Assembly: GCF_000003605.2 (NCBI RefSeq) | Contig: NW_003109080.1 | Coordinates: 91,294 to 118,598, forward strand | Source: Saccoglossus kowalevskii | Lineage: Eukaryota; Hemichordata; Enteropneusta; Harrimaniidae | Length of the DNA: 27,305 bases | Direction of reading: 5' to 3' | Shown here: positions 19,816 through 27,305 of the stretch, in pieces | Layout of the letters: each line of letters starts with the position of its first letter | Numbering within the stretch: the stretch's first letter is position 1 | Translations under genes and position numbers: made by a program | The notes under the pieces: generated by a model | Databases searched by the model: none | The model's input: only the letters and a program-made list of their open reading frames with translations | Told to the model about the DNA's origin: nothing

Positions 19816-20194
19816 CATGTACAGGTTACAGGAAATAAAAAAAAGGCCTTTTTATAATATATTTGATAATTTGTTTTTAAGAATCAAAATTGAAAATTGC
19901 GTACGAATTACGACATTTAATTTGGAAAATATACGCTTACAACAATAAGATCTTTGTACAAATTACGGACAAATAAAATATAGCTTATTACATTTAACAC
20001 CTTGCCCATGTCTACGAATTTACGTTTTTTTATTTATTTAAATTACATTATTACGAAAATAAAAACATTTGTTTACAGCTCACGAAAATACCTCTTGCTG
20101 ACTCATTGAAATGCCACAGAAGGAAAACTAATGAACTCATGTCATTGTTATGCATTTAGACAAATAAACGATCAGTTATAAAAATTCTTCGTCC

Positions 20195-20600
20195 TATTCA
20201 GCTCCTCGGCGAGTATAGCTGAATACCCATATAACTAATGATATAGCCTCTAACATCTACATAGTGCGTTTTGACCAATCAGAATGCTTAATTGCAGAAT
20301 GGCGTATTGAAAAACTTTATATACACTTCTCCCATTTGCTTGTGTCGTTAGTATGGTCGCAACTAGAATCATGTGATTCCCTTCTGTTCTTATAAAGCGT
20401 CCTTAATGCCATACGAGCCAAATGAATTCATCTTGTACGCCATTTTAGTTCATCCTCGTTCGCAGCTAGTCGTGTTATACTCACTGAAATATCCCATTGA
20501 CGCTCTTTTGGAGAATTAAGAATTTTCTCATTGTCTGTCGACACTCCATAAATTTCTGGTGACCCAACCCGGTTCCCCAAATTGACCAACATGTCCTTAT
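20195..20600 (+). repeat. Possible solo LTR or LTR edge
   Basis: The stretch has a 9-bp hairpin (TATTCAGCT facing AGCTGAATA, 20195-20225), a CCAAT box near 20276, a TATA-like TTTATATA near 20317 and TGGTGACCCAACCCGG near 20560, which resembles the primer-binding region just inside BEL/Pao LTRs. No second LTR, TG..CA ends or pol gene is visible, so this is tentative. Confidence 0.2.
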
Positions 20601-21943
20601 ATCTGAATAAAAAACACGATGTTTAGTGATATGTGTTGCCTTTCAACCTTTTATTTGGTGATTTTTTTATTCTTTAAAGGGTATTTCAAGTATTCAATCA
20701 TTTCATGTAAACAGCTGTCAAGTCAGTGGGACAACCAACATAAATACAAAGCATGTTACTTCTAAGTCTCAATAATTACCAAATATAGAAAACATAGTCC
20801 AGTTATTTCAGATATAGAATATGAAATTTAAAAATTATATGATGATTCAACCGGACAAAGAGAAAAGCGAATATTTCATAGATTTTAAAAGTAGATTATT
20901 CTCTTGAATGGTGGTAGAAGAACAACCTTTCCTTCGCTTCACATTGTTGTGTGATTGATATTCGTACATGATGATGTCGTTCCCCGATGGTCAGATGTAC
21001 AGAGTTTGTTATATATCACTGGTCCCTGTAAGAGTTTGCTTGTAATGCACACACTCATTCACCCCGAATGTCTAATAGTCACGACAACCGTAATCATTGT
21101 TGATTACTCCTGTTGATGGTCGAGAATTTACGACCTTTAACCACAGTAACCAAGTTCCATAGTGTAACATGTAATTGTTACTCGTTAATTGTCAGTTTCT
21201 CAGCATTATTATTAATAATTGTTTTTTTTTCAGATTGCAATTACAGTGGCTTCTGTATCGAACACTAAACTGAAAATTGTCTTCCTTACGTAATTTGTGC
21301 CTGTAATTTCGATTCTACTGTGTTCTCTCATACATTAATGACAAGATACAACAATTAAAGTTGAACTCTCTCTTTCGAAATGTTATATGTATCTCAAACG
21401 TTGTTTTTTACCTAACTTTTGGTTAAACATGTGAATCCTCCTAGAAACTGATTCAACAGATTATTAGGGTCATGATTATGTGGAGATGTTCATCCTGATA
21501 ACCTGAGCGTTCCGCACTGTGGAAATATCGTATATAACATGTAATAAATATCCGATTTAATAACACTGTGTTGTGTCAGGGATTATGCCAATACAAAGGC
21601 CATTGCACCACAAAATTGTATCTAGCTCAGTGCTTGAATCAGATGTCAGCTGTTGCACTAGAAAAAAATCATTGTACATGGCCACTTAAACGCGGTGGTC
21701 GGTGAATGGATTAAGATGACTTTGTCGGGAATACGATTAGATGTGAGTGTAGACACGAGTCAATCGTGGATAGGGTGTGCCGAAATTTCCGAATTACATG
21801 TATAGACGGTATCTTTACCAAGGTTACAGTACAAAGACGATAAGTTAATAAGGAATTGAGCCCCAAATTGTTTAAAACAGTAAACAAATTGAAAAATCGT
21901 AAACACTGGCCACAATCCCTTTATCCTCTATAGAGGGACTGTG
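20601..21943. other. Non-coding stretch, nothing supported
   Basis: AT-rich sequence without a credible exon, RNA gene or repeat that I can define by reading. Confidence 0.4.
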
Positions 21944-22094
21944 CACTGGCGGATCCAGAAATTCGGCAAGGGGGGCGCACTCCTATTGACCCGAAGGCTA
22001 CGTCCGCGCACCTCCGATGGGCTGGGTTTGTCATTTTTTGCGGACTGAAAGAAGAGGCGCACGCCTGGCATGTCTCCTCCTAAATCCGCGCGTG
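21944..22094. mobile_element. MITE with CACTGGCGGATCC-type ends
   Basis: The left end CACTGGCGGATCCA and the inverted right end CACGCGCGGATTTA agree at about 10 of 14 positions. CAGTGGCGGATCC-like termini followed by a G-rich GGGGGGCGCA stretch occur in a widespread family of short hAT-like elements in animals. No clear target duplication remains, so this is an old copy. Confidence 0.5.
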
Positions 22095-24181
22095 GTGAAT
22101 ATATTACGCAATATTGAAGCGAGAAAGATAGGCACAGCAAGACTTTGAATGGTACTAACCTTGAGACATTACTTTGAATGCAGAATCACGACACCAAGCC
22201 GGAAAATACATCATTGTAAAATGTTTATTCAGACTATACGAAGATATTTGAAATAGAAAAACAAAACAAAGTATGTAATCAAAGCTCTTGATTATACTAA
22301 AATGTATAAAATATTTACATAACCGTGTGAAAATAGTGAAAAGTCCAAACCAAAATAACCCAATATCATAATTTATCATAATTTTTAATGTTCTACTACT
22401 ATTATACATTTCCACAAAACATACATTTACTAATAAAATTCAACTACGTGTGTTGTTACCGCATTATATAACGGATACAAAATACAAAATGACCGCCGAG
22501 GGCGTGAGAGCCACATGACTTGTTTTCCTCTGCTGTCATCGCGTCGACTGTTTTCTTAAAGCGGAGGAGTCGTCACCTGCGCATGCGTCAGATGGGACTC
22601 AATTCCCGCGCGTGAGCACGTGGCGACCCTCCCGTTTTAACCTCTGTTACCATGATATTTGGAAGAATGTACGCAATGACTTTATATGTATCGATCGAAT
22701 ATTTGCATATGTGCCCTTTTAGCCGATATAGCTTTACCAAATATGACTTGTCTGTCAAGCACATTATGCAAGGCAGCATTCTTAATTACGACTCCATATA
22801 GATCACGTACGACTTGTCAAGATTAGATCCTTGTTACTTGACATGTATTACAATACATATACGAGACCAATCGTGATGGGTGTCTAGCCAGCAAGGTACG
22901 CTTTCTCATTACGAACACCCGGGGCCACTTCTGGGACGTCGGTGGTTCATGATGGTCAGTTTTCTATTTTGTGAACAGAGATCTGTGCCTCGTGGAGCTA
23001 GCAATTTTGCGTTGCATTGCAATGCATCTCATATTCCTTCTGTTGTGACACTTCCCTCTCCGTCACATCCAACCTGTAGCGTTTGCAAACAGTTAATTTA
23101 TTTCAATATAGACTTTCATAACTTATGATAAATAAACGAATAAATAAAATAAACAAATAAATAACAATCCTAGCTGGGAGTGGATCGCCAACAATTGTAT
23201 CGTATTTTAATAAGTGGTTTGTCCACAGATCTTGGGCAATTTTACGAGTTCATTGTTTTAAATGCTGCTTGCATGAATTAATGACTGTGATTTAATTACG
23301 GTGTCACTCACTGGGTTTATTCTGTATAGTGGGTAAATAAATACAGACCATGCTGCGTCCATCACTGACTCACAAGAGAATACACATGCGCATTGTTATA
23401 GCTACTTAATATTCATGAGGGCGGGTCATAGTTCAACATAACATCTTGTTACATTCACAACAACTTATTAAATATGTTCCAAACTGGTCCAATTAATTTA
23501 TTTTTGTCTTTACTATTTTGCATCCTGTTCCATGAGTTATGAAAAGAATAAAGGGTGCTCGGCAATTCTAATTTAGTGTAATTATTTAGTTGTCGTTTTC
23601 ACAAAAATCAAATTTCTTAAACTCAAAAATATATATGCTTAAGTTTTGTTCAGGTAAGATCACTAGTGAAATGAAAAGTAATACACATTCTGTTTGAATG
23701 AATATTTCAATATATTCAAAGTTAAAAGAGTTACATACGCCAGTATGTGTATTTGAGTTTTATGGATTTAACTGTGCGCACAACATTTTTAAAACCTCAG
23801 TCAGCTAATTGCTGTGTTTGCAACATCGCCAGCCATTTTGCTCAATGGTCTAGTGCGCGTGGTTTGTTGACACGGACGGTGCATGTTATGTTTGTGTTTT
23901 GCAATTATATGCAACCTTCAACATTCAGTAAAGTGGCTTGTGAACCAGCAAGTCATTTAGGTGACAGAATGTCTTGGCGAAAGGTATTCACTGAATGCTA
24001 ATTGGCCAAGAACGTATTAATTACAATTTTTTCATATCTCTCTACTAAGAATTTATATATAATAAAAAACAGTAATGAGTTTGGGGGCGATTTCTGGAGT
24101 ATCTTATTATTTTTCAGTTGCGATCAATATTGATTGAAAGACATACTGTTTATATTTGACACTACAGTAAACACATTTGAT
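22095..24181. other. Non-coding stretch with an AAAT microsatellite
   Basis: An imperfect (AAAT/AAAC)n run lies at about 23126-23166. Small frames at 22880-23128 and 23747-24001 have no domains and no splice partners. This is the 3' flank of the MYND gene; AATATA at 24151-24156, 26 bp past its stop, is the only poly(A)-like word I see. Confidence 0.4.
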
Positions 24182-25957
24182 TTAGGACACCTTGCATTCT
24201 GGAGTATTGGTAGGTATGGTCCATTCAAGATTCCGCTCGTATCCTGACAACTGAGTAACCCGGCGTCTAGTGAGGTCCCAGCGGTGAGGAATCACTCTGT
24301 TCAAGTTGAGAAGGAAATCGTGAAGCTTCAAATCACCATATTTCATAACATCTACATGGTACCTGGGTATTGCCTTGTGCTCTGCAGCTTGGGCATTTGA
24401 CTTGTTGACTTTGTGAATCATGAAATCAGCTCTTAAGTACTTTATAAATCTATCATTGTTGTCTTCATAACTCTCCCATGTCTTTGGTACTTCATAAAAC
24501 CCAATGTCGTTTTGAGGTACGCCTGTGTCCTGGATAATACCCAAAATATTCACATTGTTGGAAGATGACGGTGTGTTAGAGGTACCTCTGATAAAGTTCC
24601 AGTTCATCAATTCTGTAATAATTACAGAATTTGGATTGTTCGTGTTGAGTAAGCCTTTAGCGAAGTCAAGAACTACAGGGAGTCCATAGTAGTCAGCTAT
24701 GTTAGATGTAGATATGCGATCAAATTTGATATTAGGTTGAATCTCATGAGCGAGTTCAAAACAATCACCTAGAAAGATGCGGAAAGACAACAACCCCTTC
24801 TTCAGTTTGATACCAAACTCTTCGACAATGTGTGATATGTAGTTGTTATACATAGTAATTAGTGAAGGAACATCACAGTAGGACCTGGCATCCACGTAAT
24901 CCCAGCTGAGAAATGGAAATGCATGTGTTGGTATTGCATATACCATTGGCTCACGCCGTAAGACTGCTGGCCAATCAGAAGGTAGGTCAGCACAGCCATC
25001 ACTGATTTTAGTAGGGTTTGACTTATCCTTGCGTCCATGCTTGTTGTACCTCAGTAAGGTAACGTTTTGTACTTTGGCATTTGCTCGTTGTGGATTTGTG
25101 CAGGAGAGTAGAATACCACCTTTCCACCATTCATCTAGCGAGAGGCGGTGGTATAGTGGTACTCCATTGATATAATTAACCCACCCGCCCTGTTCCTTGT
25201 ATATCAACATCTCCCTCTGCTTAGAAATGTGGAATGTTGCCCCTCCAGCTCTACCTACTGTCAGCCATGCCTGCCAGACCTCCTTCAAAGCGTCCATATT
25301 TGCACTACAGATGACTAGCTTTCCATCAGTTATTCCGGATATCCTTTCTGCATCACTGTTAACCAACTCTTCTAAGCGTGATTCCAGCATCTTCCAGCAT
25401 GATTGTGTAAGACACACTGAGTACCATATTTGGACTATCATGTCTGCCATGCTAATGACGTTGTCACAGGTGAACAGCAGATAGAGTATTAATACATTCC
25501 GGGCTTGTATATGTGGATTGATATCGCTCAGGTAAAAGTCTACCTGGCCACTAAATTCATCAGGAAGAGAGACTGACGTCTTCAATACATATCTAAGGTC
25601 CCCGACAGCACAGAGTAGAAGGTTAAATCGGTCTTGTCGGTCATCACCTCTCCATTCATTGTGCTTCAGATTCAGCAAATCCACAGCTGGTGTATTTCCC
25701 CAATAGTATAGCCCAACTGTGGACAGTGGTCCATCTGAGACATTTCTCCGCCAATGTACCTGTTTCAGCATTTCTGCCATTTCGACAATATCCTTCTGCG
25801 TGATGCGACATTCACCTCCATGTGACGGCCATGCCTTTTTTTGGCATTCACTTCCACAGTACCATTTTTGTAGACATGAAGAGCATTGTTTAACTTCAGA
25901 GGATGGCTTCTGACAAGTGTCGCATTTCCGAATTTTCAATGCACTATCACATTCGAC
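24182..25957 (-). CDS. MYND-DUF4470 protein, last exon (residues 42-632)
   Basis: The exon begins after the acceptor TTTCTATATCACAG with VECDSALKIRKC and ends at TAA (24182). The open frame seems to start at 25939, but that codon is TTG; the true reading continues up to the splice site in phase 0. It supplies His40-x3-Cys44 completion of the first MYND finger (Cys44) and a full second finger: C53, C56, C66, C69, C75, C79, H87, C91. Residues about 120-210 carry WGNTPAVDLLNL, GDLRYVLKT and SDINPHIQARNVL, the pattern of DUF4470, also found in the dynein assembly factor DNAAF3. A later FDRISTSNIADYYG block matches a motif I associate with MYND-DUF4470 proteins. MYND fingers mediate protein contacts. 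There is no SET domain, so it is not a SMYD methyltransferase. The role is unknown. Confidence 0.88.
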   Translation of the reverse strand, partial: VECDSALKIRKCDTCQKPSSEVKQCSSCLQKWYCGSECQKKAWPSHGGECRITQKDIVEMAEMLKQVHWRRNVSDGPLSTVGLYYWGNTPAVDLLNLKHNEWRGDDRQDRFNLLLCAVGDLRYVLKTSVSLPDEFSGQVDFYLSDINPHIQARNVLILYLLFTCDNVISMADMIVQIWYSVCLTQSCWKMLESRLEELVNSDAERISGITDGKLVICSANMDALKEVWQAWLTVGRAGGATFHISKQREMLIYKEQGGWVNYINGVPLYHRLSLDEWWKGGILLSCTNPQRANAKVQNVTLLRYNKHGRKDKSNPTKISDGCADLPSDWPAVLRREPMVYAIPTHAFPFLSWDYVDARSYCDVPSLITMYNNYISHIVEEFGIKLKKGLLSFRIFLGDCFELAHEIQPNIKFDRISTSNIADYYGLPVVLDFAKGLLNTNNPNSVIITELMNWNFIRGTSNTPSSSNNVNILGIIQDTGVPQNDIGFYEVPKTWESYEDNNDRFIKYLRADFMIHKVNKSNAQAAEHKAIPRYHVDVMKYGDLKLHDFLLNLNRVIPHRWDLTRRRVTQLSGYERNLEWTIPTNTPECKVS

Positions 25958-26312
25958 CTGTGATATAGAAAGTTATAATTTTACAAGCCATTAAATATAT
26001 AATGTATGAAATATTATTGACCAGATATGGACAATTGTGCCCAAACTCAAGAGATTTATAAAAATGAAGAATGGACAAATTAAACTGTCCTTTCCCAACT
26101 ATACACATTATCAACAAACAATACATGGAAAGACCACTACAACTTTAGTATTAATATATGTTGTGTTATCACGTAAGGCAAGGTCATGATCACATCTCAG
26201 AAACTCACTGAGTATCATCTATTTTAGACATGTAATTGGATAAGCTTTATCAATACCAATAATCTAGTCATTCTATACTTGAGTCATGTGAGCCCAATAT
26301 ATTCAACAAACG

Positions 26313-26321
26313 TCAAGGTCA
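26313..26321 (+). promoter_or_regulatory. Nuclear-receptor-type half-site in the MYND intron
   Basis: TCAAGGTCA, followed directly by AGGTC, forms overlapping direct half-sites of the ERR/SF-1 kind. The same nonamer occurs at 32-40. No functional evidence. Confidence 0.15.
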
Positions 26322-26591
26322 AGGTCGGTTGAAGGTAAATTTATAACCAAATCCAACAGCCAATGACTAACAGATTGCTTATTTGAATCACGTATTTTTA
26401 TTGATCAAAACATTACCTCAAAATATCACGGTAATGTCAAATCTCTAGAAACCACTTACCGTGTTTTGGCTGTTTGAGTGGTGTATGCGTTATTGCTAAT
26501 TTAACGTTGCCACTCATGACACCAACACCACTTATAATATTGTCCCCTATCAATAGGAGCCATTGTTCAGACCGTACGTTTATCTCAGTAA

Positions 26592-26926
26592 GGGAATGAT
26601 CATTTATTATTCCTAAGGGAGGGGGGGGGGGCAATTCTCGAAACAAAAATACTTGAGAAAATATATATTATTTTACATCTGTATATTATTTTACATTCTA
26701 TATGTATATTTTTATTTTATTATATTTAAATATATTCATATATTTATTTATGTTGTGTTCAATAAAAAAGGTGTAATAAAATCTCAATCTTTAAGAGAAA
26801 AATATTCTTCCCGCTTCAGCCTTGTTAAAAAGTCGCTGCCCCCTCCCGTTTGTGGCTTTGGAAAATATGCTGAACCCCCTCTGTTTTGCCAGACTCCCCC
26901 CTCAGGAATAATAAATGGTTATTCCC
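26592..26926. mobile_element. PIF/Harbinger-like MITE in the MYND intron
   Basis: The ends are inverted repeats of about 35 bp: GGGAATGATCATTTATTATT then CCTAAGGGAGGGG on the left, and the complement of GGGAATAACCATTTATTATT then CCTGAGGGGGG on the right. TAA directly flanks both ends (26589-26591 and 26927-26929), fitting the 3-bp TWA duplication of Harbinger elements. The 335-bp body is AT-rich and non-coding, with G/C-runs just inside the ends. Confidence 0.75.
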
Positions 26927-27143
26927 TAAGCCTACAAGCTTATGCTGACTTTAAGTCACGTACACACGTAACAATGTATATATTATGATTTTTGATTCAA
27001 AATGATAATGTGATTTTGCTTCTCTTATACTCAGTGTCCTTGCACGTACATACTCGCTACTTCAGAGTCTACCGTCAATTCTACAATTATTTACATTTCA
27101 TTTCTTTTTTAACAATGAATGTATTGCTGGAAGTCATACTCAC

Positions 27144-27266
27144 CTTATGTCTAAACTTGTCATCATACAAACAGGCCTTACTGCAATACTTCGCCATGTG
27201 ACAACGAGTGCACGTGACTCTTTCCATATTACCACAGCGCCAACACGTACCAATTTTAGCGTCCAT
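27144..27266 (-). CDS. MYND-DUF4470 protein, first coding exon (residues 1-41)
   Basis: ATG at 27266 has a good context (ACAATGG). The 41 codons hold seven of the eight metal ligands of a MYND finger: C8, C11, C19, C22, C28, C32, H40. The exon ends CATAAG/GTGAGT in phase 0. Joining to 25957 supplies C44 in exactly the H-x3-C spacing, which strongly supports the splice. A pyrimidine-rich acceptor (TTTCTTTTAATTATAG) ends three bases before the ATG, so a 5' UTR exon, or less likely an earlier coding exon, lies beyond the window. The intron is 1186 nt and carries a MITE. Confidence 0.85.
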
Positions 27267-27305
27267 TGTCTATAATTAAAAGAAACAAATCGTTTGGTGT
27301 TAAAT

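Noticed and set aside
25197-25913. Plus-strand frames inside the MYND exon
   Set aside because: Antisense shadows of the coding exon.
26437-26646. Minus-strand frame ending near a GTAAGT donor at 26460
   Set aside because: Its first part lies in the MITE inverted repeat and poly-G, and including it would break the MYND finger spacing.
1-27305. CRISPR array, rRNA genes, bacterial operons, terminators
   Set aside because: No evenly spaced direct repeats, no rRNA-like sequence and no prokaryotic gene layout anywhere in the window.

Overview
The window reads as nuclear DNA of an animal, most likely a marine invertebrate. It is AT-rich, with long gaps between genes, GT-AG introns, Kozak-like starts, CCAAT motifs and many short non-autonomous DNA transposons. 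There is no sign of operons, ribosome binding sites or other prokaryotic features. The exact lineage cannot be fixed by reading. A MYND finger joined to a DUF4470-like domain fits cnidarians, molluscs, hemichordates and amphioxus, and also fungi, but the intron and repeat landscape argues for an animal.

Three protein-coding genes are supported. (1) An intronless plus-strand gene at 8318-10165 encodes a 615-residue protein I cannot name. It is built from an internally duplicated pair of modules, an acidic/serine linker and a very basic C-terminus that looks nuclear. (2) A split minus-strand gene runs from 19004 down to about 12800. Five exons fit together with matching splice phases: a short start exon, a Pro/Gln-rich exon, a GRAM-like exon resembling WBP2, a Cys-rich exon and a further conserved-looking exon. 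Its last part is unresolved. (3) A minus-strand gene at 27266-24182 encodes a 632-residue protein with two tandem MYND zinc fingers and a DUF4470-like domain. The first finger is split by an intron, so the long open frame alone misses it. A possible fourth gene is seen only as two tiny phase-compatible minus-strand exons at 5774-5739 and 5417-5364.

The rest is mostly repeats. There are two elements with terminal inverted repeats and exact 8-bp target duplications (2640-2791; 4014-4927, which carries a broken PHD-finger frame). A third, at 14691-15925, lies in an intron of gene 2 and holds a non-LTR retrotransposon tail. There is also a Harbinger-like MITE in the MYND intron (26592-26926), a CACTGGCGGATCC-type MITE (21944-22094), an intronic tandem repeat of about 160-170 bp (16670-17202), a perfect 34-bp palindrome (2285-2318) and several foldbacks. 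Regions 1-2284, 5775-8317, 10166-12640 and 19005-24181 hold no gene I can support.

Genes 2 and 3 lie on the same strand and gene 1 on the other. Nothing in the sequence shows that the three genes act together.
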